NCBI GenBank assembly: GCA_003140095.1
Contig: PLIU01000457.1
Span: 12,891 to 57,665, forward strand
DNA from: Verrucomicrobiales bacterium
GTDB taxonomy: Bacteria > Verrucomicrobiota > Verrucomicrobiia > Limisphaerales > Palsa-1400
Length of the DNA: 44,775 nucleotides
Direction: 5' to 3'
Positions 36,863-44,775 of the stretch are shown here, piece after piece. The notes under the pieces are model-generated. The model was given only the letters and a program-made list of their open reading frames with translations, ran no database searches and had not been told where the DNA came from. The translations under genes and the position numbers were made by a program. Position 1 is the stretch's first letter, and each line of letters starts with the position of its first letter.

Positions 36863-37181
36863 AACTACTGTTGACGCGCAACCTGGTGGTGTCGCCCTTG
36901 GCGTTGCCGCCATTGCCGTTGCAGGACCTTTCCTTTTTGTTTTTGGGCATGATCTTCGTGTCTTTATCGGAAACAACAGGGAGCATACAAGTGTAACCGG
37001 CAACAGCAAGGCAGATTGGACGGATTGCACCATAAAAGGTAGTTTGAAAACCACGATTGACCCTGGGTAAAAATGGGGGGCGAACTTTCGCGTGCCGTTG
37101 ATTTCCACGATTATCTTCGTCAGCCTCGCTTTTTTTTGGCAACGTAAACTCTTAACTTGAGTCGAAAATGTTATATGCTAC

Positions 37182-38231
37182 ATGCGCGCGTCCGATTTTG
37201 ATTTCTCATTGCCGCCCGCATTGATCGCCCAAACGCCGCCGCCCCGGCGCGATCAATCGCGATTGCTGGTCCTGGACCGCGCCAATCAACAAATCACGCA
37301 TCGGCGTTTTCTAGACCTGCCGGAGTTTTTTTCCCCCGGCGATCTCCTCGTTCTGAACGATTCGCGGGTCATTCCGGCGCGGTTGCGGGGGCGCAATGCC
37401 CGGACCAACGGGCGTTTCGAGGTGCTGCTGCTGGAGGAAAACGCGCTCAATGACTGGTGGGCCATGATGCGCCCGGGCCAACGTGCCAGACCGGGCGCCT
37501 GCCTTCAAATTCTTGACAAGGACAGCAACCCGTCCGCCTTCACCGCCTCCGTGCGGGAGATCAACGCCGAGGGCCATCGCCGCCTGGAATTCTCCGGGCC
37601 GAAAAATATATGGACAGAATTGGACGCCTTGGGCGAGACACCCTTGCCGCCCTACATCGCACGTTCCTGCCAGCAACCTGCCGACCGGGAACGCTACCAG
37701 ACCGTCTATGCCCGCGTGGCCGGCTCGATCGCCGCGCCGACTGCCGGCCTGCACTTCACGCCTGAGTTGCTGGAGAAAATGCGCGCGCGCGGGACGCGCG
37801 TTTGCTTTGTCACTTTGCACGTCGGGCCGGGGACCTTCGCGCCGGTCAAAACGGAGCGCTTGGAAGACCACGTCATGCACCAGGAACGGTTCGTTCTCAG
37901 CGCCGAAACTGCGGACGCGATGCGGGAGGCAAAACAAGCGGGCCATCGCATCCTGGCTGCGGGCACGACCACCTTGCGGGTGCTGGAAAGCGCGACGCAA
38001 GCCGGCGCCGGCCGCACCCGCCTCTTCATCCATCCACCGCACGATTTCAAAACAGTCGATGCCCTGCTGACCAACTTCCACCTGCCCCGCTCGACCCTGC
38101 TGATGCTGGCGGCCGCCTTCGCCGCGCCAGGGGAAACGAGCGGGCGCGATTTGTTGCTGCGGGCCTACGAGGAAGCGGTGGCATTGCGTTACCGTTTTTT
38201 CAGCTACGGCGACGCGATGCTCCTGCTATGA
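37182..38231 (+). CDS. queA: S-adenosylmethionine:tRNA ribosyltransferase-isomerase
   Basis: MRASDFDFSLPPALIAQTPPPRRDQSRLLVLDR; LLVLNDSRVIPARLRG; PTAGLHFTPELLEKM; VTLHVGPGTFAPVK; TNFHLPRSTLLMLAAAFA. Confidence 0.96.
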   Translation: MRASDFDFSLPPALIAQTPPPRRDQSRLLVLDRANQQITHRRFLDLPEFFSPGDLLVLNDSRVIPARLRGRNARTNGRFEVLLLEENALNDWWAMMRPGQRARPGACLQILDKDSNPSAFTASVREINAEGHRRLEFSGPKNIWTELDALGETPLPPYIARSCQQPADRERYQTVYARVAGSIAAPTAGLHFTPELLEKMRARGTRVCFVTLHVGPGTFAPVKTERLEDHVMHQERFVLSAETADAMREAKQAGHRILAAGTTTLRVLESATQAGAGRTRLFIHPPHDFKTVDALLTNFHLPRSTLLMLAAAFAAPGETSGRDLLLRAYEEAVALRYRFFSYGDAMLLL

Positions 38232-38764
38232 GGCGGGGCCGGTTGGCCCGCCTCCCGCGCCATCAGCCACATAGCATCGGACAAACGGTTTAAGTAAACA
38301 ATAATTTCTCCGTTTTGAAGCTGGCCGGCCTCCTGCAAGGCGCAGACACGGCGCTCGGCCCGGCGGCAGGTGGTGCGCGCGACGTCCAGCGTGGCGGCGG
38401 CCAGGTTGGCGCCGGGAGTGGCCCAGCCGTGGAAGGAAATATTCCGCGCTTCGATCTCGCGCACGATGACGTCCAGTTTGGCCGTCAGATCGCCCGTGAC
38501 CACGGCAAAGCCGTCCTTGGCGTAACGGGGCAAATCCTCCACTTGCGTGGCCAATTCGCCCATCAAAATAACCAGGTCCTTTTGTATTCCTTCCAAACGC
38601 GCGTTTTGAGCGGAATTGGACGCGGACGCGCGCGCAAGGCCCAGCGCTGCGTTCAGCTCATCCACGGCTCCGTAGGCCTCCACGCGCGGATGGCATTTGG
38701 AGACGCGGCGATTGTACATCAGGCCGGTGGAACCGCCGTCTCCGGTTTTTGTGGCAATGCTCAT
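38204..38764 (-). CDS. ATP:cob(I)alamin adenosyltransferase, PduO type
   Basis: MSIATKTGDGGSTGLMYNRRVSKCHPRVEAYGAVDELNAALGLARA; TTCRRAERRVCAL; YLNRLSDAMWLMARE. Confidence 0.92.
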   Translation of the reverse strand: MSIATKTGDGGSTGLMYNRRVSKCHPRVEAYGAVDELNAALGLARASASNSAQNARLEGIQKDLVILMGELATQVEDLPRYAKDGFAVVTGDLTAKLDVIVREIEARNISFHGWATPGANLAAATLDVARTTCRRAERRVCALQEAGQLQNGEIIVYLNRLSDAMWLMAREAGQPAPPHSRSIASP

Positions 38765-38811
38765 GCTGGTTGACTTCGCAAAAAAGTTTCGTATTGTCGC
38801 CCGAACGTGTT

Positions 38812-39063
38812 ATGAATTTCAAACTGATTTTTAAGGCCCTGTTGATCATCGCCGTTCTGGCGTTGCTGGTCATCATGGGGATGCATAATCGCCAAAGTGT
38901 CACACTCTCGATGCCCAATGTTTTGCCGCGCGATCAGTCGCTGCCCGCGGCGATGATGTACTTCGCATTCTTCGGAGTCGGTTTTCTGGTCGGCGCCGTG
39001 GTGATGTCCGGTGGCGCAAAGAAAAGTGGCGGCTCGGGCAAATCGAACAAAGTGCAGACCTGA
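38812..39063 (+). CDS. small two-TM protein, LapA/DUF1049-like
   Basis: MNFKLIFKALLIIAVLALLVIMGMHNRQSVTLSMPNVLPRDQSLPAAMMYFAFFGVGFLVGAVVMSG. Confidence 0.65.
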   Translation: MNFKLIFKALLIIAVLALLVIMGMHNRQSVTLSMPNVLPRDQSLPAAMMYFAFFGVGFLVGAVVMSGGAKKSGGSGKSNKVQT

Positions 39064-39075
39064 GTGCGGCTCCGT

Positions 39076-40131
39076 TTACGGCGGGGCAACCGCCTCTTTA
39101 TAGGCGACGATGCCATCGACGATTGCGTGCGCCATGCGTTTGCGAAAGGCGGGATCGTAAATGGTCTTCGCCTCCGCCGGATTGCTCAGGAAACCGCCCT
39201 CGATCAGGATCGCCGGCATGCGCGCCAGGCGCAATACCTCGAAGCGCGATCGTTTGAGGCCGAGGTCCTCCAAAGGCAGGCTGTGGGCGATGCTCTTGAG
39301 CACGTGGTAAGCCAGCAGAACATTGCGATTGTCCTGCGCGTTGCCGGTTTCAGCCGGATGGATTGCTTTTCCTCCGCCCGCGTCACTGGAATTTACGCCA
39401 GGTGGCGCAACGCAAAAGACTTCCACCCCATGCACGCTGGGATCCGCCGCGTTGTAATGCAGGCTGACAAACACGTCCGCGCCGCGGCGCGCGGCCAGTT
39501 GCGGACGCTCGGACAATTCCACCGCTCCCTCATTGGTCCGCGTCATCACCACTTGAAATCCATGTTCCAGCAGCAGGCCCGCCGTTTCCCGGGCCAGCAG
39601 GAGCGTGTATTTTTTTTCGTAATTACGCCCCTGGGCTTCACCCGTGTCCACGCCGCCATGGCCAGGGTCCAGGCAAACCGTTTGCACCCGCGCTTGGGAC
39701 TTGTGGGGCGAAATCACCGGCTCGATCGTCGAGCCTACATCCGTCAGCGAAATCCACGGCACGCCGCTGCGATTGATGACCGGCAAGCAGAGCCAGACGG
39801 ACACCCCGGAGATTTCGGCCCGCCGGGAATCGACGGAAAAATTGAGCCGGGCGGAAGGACCGGACACATCGATCTCGCGGTCCTTTTTGTTCCATTTCAT
39901 GGCGCAGCCGGCCGACTCTGCCCATTCGGCCAGGCGGACGTAGTCACTGCCGGAGACTGTCATCCGTTCCAGGTTGCGCAACGCCGCCGGCGCGGGAGCT
40001 GTCAACAAAACCATGGCAAAAAAAGCGGCGGCCGTCCTCATGTTGCCGCGCAGTAAGCACAGCCGAAGAACCAAATTCAAGAACGAAACGGCCATGCCGC
40101 GCGCCGGGTCACGCGCCGGGGGCGGGGACAA
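39076..40131 (-). CDS. N-acetylmuramoyl-L-alanine amidase (amidase_3), exported
   Basis: VCLDPGHGGVDTGEAQGRNYEKKYTLLLARETAGLLLEHGFQVVMTRTNEGAVELSERPQLA; VFVSLHYNAADPSVHGVEVF; ILIEGGFLSNPAEA. Real start may be ATG at ~40041. Confidence 0.92.
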   Translation of the reverse strand: MSPPPARDPARGMAVSFLNLVLRLCLLRGNMRTAAAFFAMVLLTAPAPAALRNLERMTVSGSDYVRLAEWAESAGCAMKWNKKDREIDVSGPSARLNFSVDSRRAEISGVSVWLCLPVINRSGVPWISLTDVGSTIEPVISPHKSQARVQTVCLDPGHGGVDTGEAQGRNYEKKYTLLLARETAGLLLEHGFQVVMTRTNEGAVELSERPQLAARRGADVFVSLHYNAADPSVHGVEVFCVAPPGVNSSDAGGGKAIHPAETGNAQDNRNVLLAYHVLKSIAHSLPLEDLGLKRSRFEVLRLARMPAILIEGGFLSNPAEAKTIYDPAFRKRMAHAIVDGIVAYKEAVAPP

Positions 40132-40990
40132 CCGCGGCCCAGAAGCCGGTGCCGAATTTCACTTTGAATTTTTCCAGCATGGTCTCCGCCGCCTCGCGCG
40201 CCGGCGCCAGGGCGAATGTGGCCGAACCGCTGCCGGACATGAGGGTGGCTGAGGCGCCGTTGTCGCGGAAGAATTCCTGGAACAATTCCAGCAACGGATA
40301 CTTGCGCAGGGCGGGGGCTTCCAGCGCATTGAAGAACTCCGGCGCCGCCGCTTTCAGGCTGGTTTGCAGGAGCGCGATGAGCCGTTGGGCGCGTCCTGGC
40401 GTCCCGTGAACGGCCGCGGGAAAGTTGGCCAATTGTTGATAGGCCCAAGGGGTGGAAATTCCAAAGCCGGGATGAACCAGCACAAAAAAAAACCCGCGCA
40501 GCGCAGGGAAGGCATCCAGGGGCTGAATGATTTCGCCGCGACCCGTAGCCAACGCGGGACTGGTTTGCAAAAAGAAGGGAATGTCCGATCCCAAGGCCGC
40601 CGCCAATTCCTCCAGTTTCGCCGCCGGCAAGGGATGGCCGAAAAGTTCGTTCAGGGCCAGCAACGTGACGGCCGCGTTGCCGCTGCCGCCGCCCAGGCCG
40701 GCAGCCACGGGGATATTCTTTTGCAGATGGATGCGAACCCCTTCGCCGGGATCGAGGCCGGCGGCCTTGGCAAACAAGCCGGCGGCTTGCATGATGAGAT
40801 TTTTAGAGTTGACTGGAAGGCGGGGGTCGCTGCAAGTGAGTTGAATACCGGCCCCCGCGCGATCAAAGGCCAGCCGGTCATACAACGCCACCGGGTGCAT
40901 AACCGTTTCCACTTCGTGGTAGCCATCTGCCCGCTTTCCCAGGATGTTGAGCAGTAGGTTGACCTTGCAGCCTGACGCTTTCTCCAGCAT
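40109..40990 (-). CDS. ispE: 4-diphosphocytidyl-2-C-methyl-D-erythritol kinase
   Basis: KVNLLLNILGKRADGYHEVETVM; NIPVAAGLGGGSGNAAVTLLALNELF; ATLMSGSGSATFAL. Confidence 0.94.
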   Translation of the reverse strand: MLEKASGCKVNLLLNILGKRADGYHEVETVMHPVALYDRLAFDRAGAGIQLTCSDPRLPVNSKNLIMQAAGLFAKAAGLDPGEGVRIHLQKNIPVAAGLGGGSGNAAVTLLALNELFGHPLPAAKLEELAAALGSDIPFFLQTSPALATGRGEIIQPLDAFPALRGFFFVLVHPGFGISTPWAYQQLANFPAAVHGTPGRAQRLIALLQTSLKAAAPEFFNALEAPALRKYPLLELFQEFFRDNGASATLMSGSGSATFALAPAREAAETMLEKFKVKFGTGFWAAVVPAPGA

Positions 40991-41036
40991 GGAATAAAGT
41001 GCCCGCTACACCCGGCGGAAGCCGCCATGGCCCGGC

Positions 41037-41483
41037 TCAATTGTCGAAGATGTGGAACCGGCAGCCGGGAATAATCGGCGCGATGTCCCCGCCGGCAAAC
41101 CCCAGGTTGGTGTCGGGACTCATGATGGCGTCGGACAGCCAGTTGGGTTTATAGCTGTCGGGATAGATCGGGTCCGATGGGTGCAAAATGGGGCCGTAAT
41201 TGCCGGGTTTATAATTGGGAATGGGAAAGGTCGCCATTTCATACACACCGGCAAAAGTGCGCACGACGCTCTTGTTGAAACCGCGTATCAGCCCCGTGGT
41301 GTAGGATTGGTCAGGCGAGCCAAAAACGGCGGTTTGTTCAAAGGACCGTCGCATCTCCCCGCCGCGGGCGAACTCATATACGTTATTGATCCCGCGTCCA
41401 AACTTTTGTTCCGGGCCGGCGCAACCGACGACAAGACACGACAGGAGGGCGACGGGCAACAAAACGGAAATCTTTTTAAACAT
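41037..41483 (-). CDS. lipoprotein of the exosortase system-associated TIGR04073-like family
   Basis: LLSCLVVGCAG lipobox; KFGRGINNVYEFARGGEMRRSFEQTAVFGSPDQSYTTGLIRGFNKSVVRTFAGVYEMATFPIPNY...YPDSYKP; family recognised from memory. Confidence 0.75.
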   Translation of the reverse strand: MFKKISVLLPVALLSCLVVGCAGPEQKFGRGINNVYEFARGGEMRRSFEQTAVFGSPDQSYTTGLIRGFNKSVVRTFAGVYEMATFPIPNYKPGNYGPILHPSDPIYPDSYKPNWLSDAIMSPDTNLGFAGGDIAPIIPGCRFHIFDN

Positions 41484-41559
41484 ATTCACACTCTTTGTGA
41501 GAATATAATCCTTGGGGCGGCATCTTGGCAAGGCCTTTTTTTTCAAATCTTACATTTCA

Positions 41560-42540
41560 CTACGCTTTCTTGTGTTGCATCTCGTCGTAGATCCAGCGGT
41601 AGGTCTTCTCCAAACCGTCCCGCAGACGAACGTTCGGCTCCCATCCCAGCAGTTTCTTGATCAACGTGTTGTCCGAATTGCGGCCGTTGACCCCCTTGGG
41701 CGCTTTCAAATTATAGCTGCGCTTGAGTTTAATGCCGGCGATGCCTTCGACAATATCCACCAATTGATTGATGGAGACCAGTTCGCTGCTGCCCAGGTTG
41801 ATTGGCTCCAGGATGTCGCTGGCCAGGATGGCCTGGGTGCCATGCAGGCAGTCGTCTATGTACATGAAGCTGCGCGTTTGCTGGCCGTCGCCCCAGATTT
41901 CGATTTGGTGTTGGCCGGAAACCTTGGCCTGGATGACCTTGCGGCAGATGGCGGCCGGAGCTTTCTCGCGGCCCCCCTCCCAAGTACCTTCGGGGCCATA
42001 GACGTTGTGGTAGCGGGCGGAACGAGTCAGCACCCCAAAGTCTTCGCGGAAATGGCGGCACATGCGTTCGCTGAAGAGCTTTTCCCAGCCGTAACCATCC
42101 TCGGGCATGGCCGGATAGGCGTCGGCCTCTTTGAGGGCGGTGACGTTCGGGTCGCGTTGTTTATCGGCGTTATAGACGCAGGCGGAGGAGGCGTAAAAGT
42201 AGCGTTGGACCCCGGCCGGCCGCGCGGCCATCAGCAGATGCGTGTTGATGAGCACTGAAAGCATGCACAAGGCCCGGTTATTCTCGATGAATCCCATCCC
42301 GCCCATGTCGGCGGCGAGGTTATACACGACGCGGGCGTCTTTGAGGGCTTGTTCGCAAGCTTCGCGCCTTTGCAGGTCCAGGACCAGATTCTCCACGCCG
42401 GGGAAGACCTGGTACCACTCGGAGAGAGGTTTGATATCCACGGAGCGAAGATCCGTGTGGCCTTGACGTTTAAGATCGGCGATCAGATGACCGCCGATAA
42501 ACCCGCCGCCGCCGCAAACCACAATTTTATCACTTTTCAT
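41560..42540 (-). CDS. NAD-dependent epimerase/dehydratase (GDP-mannose 3,5-epimerase-like)
   Basis: MKSDKIVVCGGGGFIGGHLIADL; YNLAADMGGMGFIENNRALCM; YASSACVYN; YGWEKLFSERMC; RYHNVYGPEGTWEGGREKAPAAICRKV. Confidence 0.9.
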   Translation of the reverse strand: MKSDKIVVCGGGGFIGGHLIADLKRQGHTDLRSVDIKPLSEWYQVFPGVENLVLDLQRREACEQALKDARVVYNLAADMGGMGFIENNRALCMLSVLINTHLLMAARPAGVQRYFYASSACVYNADKQRDPNVTALKEADAYPAMPEDGYGWEKLFSERMCRHFREDFGVLTRSARYHNVYGPEGTWEGGREKAPAAICRKVIQAKVSGQHQIEIWGDGQQTRSFMYIDDCLHGTQAILASDILEPINLGSSELVSINQLVDIVEGIAGIKLKRSYNLKAPKGVNGRNSDNTLIKKLLGWEPNVRLRDGLEKTYRWIYDEMQHKKA

Positions 42541-42588
42541 AAAGGCAGCGGAATGTAGCCGAAAGCACGGCGAAGTCAATGGCCATTT

Positions 42589-43362
42589 TCAATTGTGCAG
42601 CGGGAATTTCCGCAAACCGGTGAATTGGCAGAAAATGCGCGCCATAAACAGCGGATTATTCTTAAAGTAGCGCCTCCACAGCCGGCGCGGCTCGCAGCCC
42701 AACCGGAAGCACCATTCCAAGCCCGAACGTTGCATCCATTTGGGCGCCTGACGGATTTTGCCCGCGTGGAAATCAAAGGCGGCCCCCACGCCGAACATCA
42801 AGGTTACGTCCAGTCGCTCCAGGTATTGGGCCATGAACCGTTCCTGCTTCGGCGTGCTCAAACCTACCCACATGATGTCAGGCCGCGCCGCGCCAACCTC
42901 CTCCCTGAGCTTCTGTTGTTCATCAACATTCAATGGCCGGAAAGGCGGTTCGTTGGCGCCGACGATCTGCAATTTTGGGAATCGCTCCAACAGCTTGGTC
43001 TGCAACACCTGCGCCGTCCCGTCCGCGCCGCCGTAAAAAAAATGACGCCACCCGGTGTTTTCCGACAACGCCATCACCGCCAGCATGAGGTCCGGGCCGT
43101 AAACTCGATCCATCTGTTTTTGCCCCTGCCAACGCCCCACCCAGACCAGCGGCATGCCATCGGGCGTGCAGAGAAAGGCGCGGTTGAGAATCTGGCGGAA
43201 TTCGGGGTCCGTCTGCGCTTCCGAGACACCATGCACCCCGGTCACACAAATGTAGCCCTTTTGCCTGTTGGCGATGGCCCCGGTGATTCGCTCCAAGGCG
43301 AGACCCATGTTGATGGGACTCACCGCTACTCCCAAAACATTGACGGTATTGGCCTCAACCAT
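42589..43362 (-). CDS. WecG/TagA/CpsF-family glycosyltransferase
   Basis: NVLGVAVSPINMGLALERI; CTPDGMPLVWVGRW; YGPDLMLAVMAL; HFFYGGADGTAQVLQTKLLERFP; PDIMWVGLSTPKQERFMAQYLERL; GVGAAFDFHAGKIRQAPKWMQRSGLEWCFRL. Confidence 0.94.
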   Translation of the reverse strand: MVEANTVNVLGVAVSPINMGLALERITGAIANRQKGYICVTGVHGVSEAQTDPEFRQILNRAFLCTPDGMPLVWVGRWQGQKQMDRVYGPDLMLAVMALSENTGWRHFFYGGADGTAQVLQTKLLERFPKLQIVGANEPPFRPLNVDEQQKLREEVGAARPDIMWVGLSTPKQERFMAQYLERLDVTLMFGVGAAFDFHAGKIRQAPKWMQRSGLEWCFRLGCEPRRLWRRYFKNNPLFMARIFCQFTGLRKFPLHN

Positions 43363-43633
43363 GGTCGCCGGGCGCTCATTGCTCAAAGACCAGAGAATTT
43401 GCCTGCAAGAAATGCCCGGCAATGCGCGCACATTAGAACCCACCCTGCCAGAGAAAACCCGCAAAACAAGGTCAATTACGAAACCCCAATCATGAGCGAC
43501 TTTTGGGAAGCGCGACAGTCCCGGTCGCTTCCGTCGGCTTGCCCGGCAAAGCTTTGGCGGCGGCGGGCGTCCCGGCGCTGGAGTTCCTCGACAAAATCTG
43601 CAAACATAGTGGTACAGTTTGAAACCGGCCCGA

Positions 43634-43969
43634 TTAAGCGTCGGGACGCTTTTTGTCCATTTCCAACAACTCAATCAGTGCATCAATCCGCCGGTTGGTG
43701 CTTTTGACTTCGGACTGAATGACGCCGCAAAGGCCAAAGGCAACGAACAAGATGAACAGGACAAGAAATAATCGTTCCGTAAAGAAAATGGGAATCATTG
43801 CAAGGGGAATAAACGTTGTAGGCCACAGCATAGCGAACCACGGCGCCCGAAACCGCCGCGCCAGATCAAGAAGCCGCTCTCGTTCCTTGATGCGCTGCAT
43901 TTCGAGGGAGACAAGCAACTCCAGCTGCGCGGGAGCCAATTGTTTTACTTGGTCGTTTGTGAGATTCAT
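43634..43969 (-). CDS. small membrane protein, hypothetical
   Basis: MNLTNDQVKQLAPAQLELLVSLEMQRIKERERLL...WFAMLWPTTFIPLAMIPIFFTERLFLVLFILFVAFGLCGVIQ; two hydrophobic segments. Confidence 0.6.
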   Translation of the reverse strand: MNLTNDQVKQLAPAQLELLVSLEMQRIKERERLLDLARRFRAPWFAMLWPTTFIPLAMIPIFFTERLFLVLFILFVAFGLCGVIQSEVKSTNRRIDALIELLEMDKKRPDA

Positions 43970-43977
43970 TTTTGGCC

Positions 43978-44301
43978 CTAAAACGGACCCATAACAAATT
44001 CAATGTTAAACTCCGCCTGCAAAAAATCAAGGCAAGAGCGCCACGATTTCTCCCAAGCTCCAAACGCGGTCAAAATTACCAGCCTCCATTGCCGGAGTGA
44101 CGCCCCATAGGTGCTAACTTCATAAGTTAATCTGCCCGCCGCCAGTGCCAGCCCCACCATGATGGCGCGTAGCCACCGACGCGAGGAGGCGAATTCTTGG
44201 ATAACCATGCTCGTTAGCAGCCTCCAGGACCTAGGGCAATCGAGTTTGCGTAAGTTGTTGATGGTCAACGATATAAATTTTGTGGCTAAAAAGAAATACA
44301 T
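43978..44301 (-). CDS. hypothetical protein (weak)
   Basis: 107 aa ORF adjacent to 43634..43969; no domain recognised; start uncertain. Confidence 0.3.
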   Translation of the reverse strand: MYFFLATKFISLTINNLRKLDCPRSWRLLTSMVIQEFASSRRWLRAIMVGLALAAGRLTYEVSTYGASLRQWRLVILTAFGAWEKSWRSCLDFLQAEFNIEFVMGPF

Positions 44302-44480
44302 TGATAATCAATGACTTACATCTAAGTCCAACAGGCGGCTACGCCCCCTTACGTCGGAGGAAATGCTCAATCGAAACAGGCCCACTCGGGAGAGTCCGCG
44401 AACACATCGCCTATGATTCGGGCTGTCTTGACCTGGCTTGATTGGGTTTGACCAAGTCTGACTGGGTTCGACCGGGCGCT

Positions 44481-44665
44481 ATTCCGCCGCCCTCTTTCGC
44501 CACCAGCAGGCCCAATTTCGGCCATACGCCCAACCCTGCAGGTTTGATTCGGTTTGACTGGCTTTGGGCCGTATTCCGCCGCGCTCGTACCCGCCACCCG
44601 GTCCAATTTCGGCCATTCCGTCCCTCTAGCAGGTTTGATTTGGTTTGATTCGGTTTGACCGGCTT
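44481..44665. repeat. degenerate ~92-bp tandem repeat, two copies, within a GGTTTGAC-rich segment
   Basis: ATTCCGCCGCcCTC...CCCAATTTCGGCCAT...CAGGTTTGATTCGGTTTGAC at 44481 and again from 44573. Confidence 0.75.
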
Positions 44666-44775
44666 GTCGCCTGAAGCATTGGCGTCTCTTCGCGTGCATT
44701 CGCGGTTGACCGGGTTTGCCTGGGTTTGACCGGGTTTGACTGCGCGGCTGCGACGTGGTCTGGCTGCTTCATCCT

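Noticed and set aside
37152-37184. Leaderless queA promoter (TTAACT-N16-TATGCT ending 2 bases before ATG)
   Set aside because: Match to -35/-10 is imperfect and the -10 abuts the start codon; cannot be supported without 5'-end data.
44367-44699. 110-aa minus-strand ORF
   Set aside because: Translation of the tandem repeat itself; no independent coding evidence.

Overview
44.8 kb GC-rich bacterial chromosome segment, most consistent with Verrucomicrobia (Limisphaerales/Pedosphaera-like) from the gene families seen; the taxonomy is inference. The backbone is a long minus-strand dcw cluster (mraZ-orf-rsmH-ftsL-like-ftsI-murF-mraY-lysM-ftsW-murG-murB-ddl-ftsQ-ftsA-ftsZ, ~19.9-35.7 kb). No murC, murD or murE ORF lies in it, although murF, murG and murB are packed tightly. 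Flanking genes include 2-oxoacid:ferredoxin oxidoreductase, zwf, pncB, an S9 prolyl oligopeptidase, a Tat-exported Gfo/Idh/MocA oxidoreductase, an hpnH-hpnJ-like radical-SAM pair, queA, an ATP:cob(I)alamin adenosyltransferase, an amidase, ispE, and an exosortase-associated/EPS-type region. Items most worth a second look: (1) a candidate plus-strand structured RNA in the mraY-lysM gap (perfect 7+7 bp interleaved pseudoknot, further helices, U-tract terminator) where murD is canonically found; (2) the murC/D/E-less dcw cluster; (3) an AT-richer island next to ftsZ with a beta-class DNA methyltransferase, a wHTH/GTGGWQ-repeat protein and a decayed antisense relic of the same C-terminal domain; (4) tandem perfect DnaA-box consensus sites plus TATGGG repeats upstream of mraZ; (5) a HIRAN-domain gene with two compensating frameshifts; (6) an HpnH homologue with an internal insertion; (7) a degenerate 92-bp non-coding tandem repeat at the right edge. 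No CRISPR array, rRNA or tRNA was recognised by eye.
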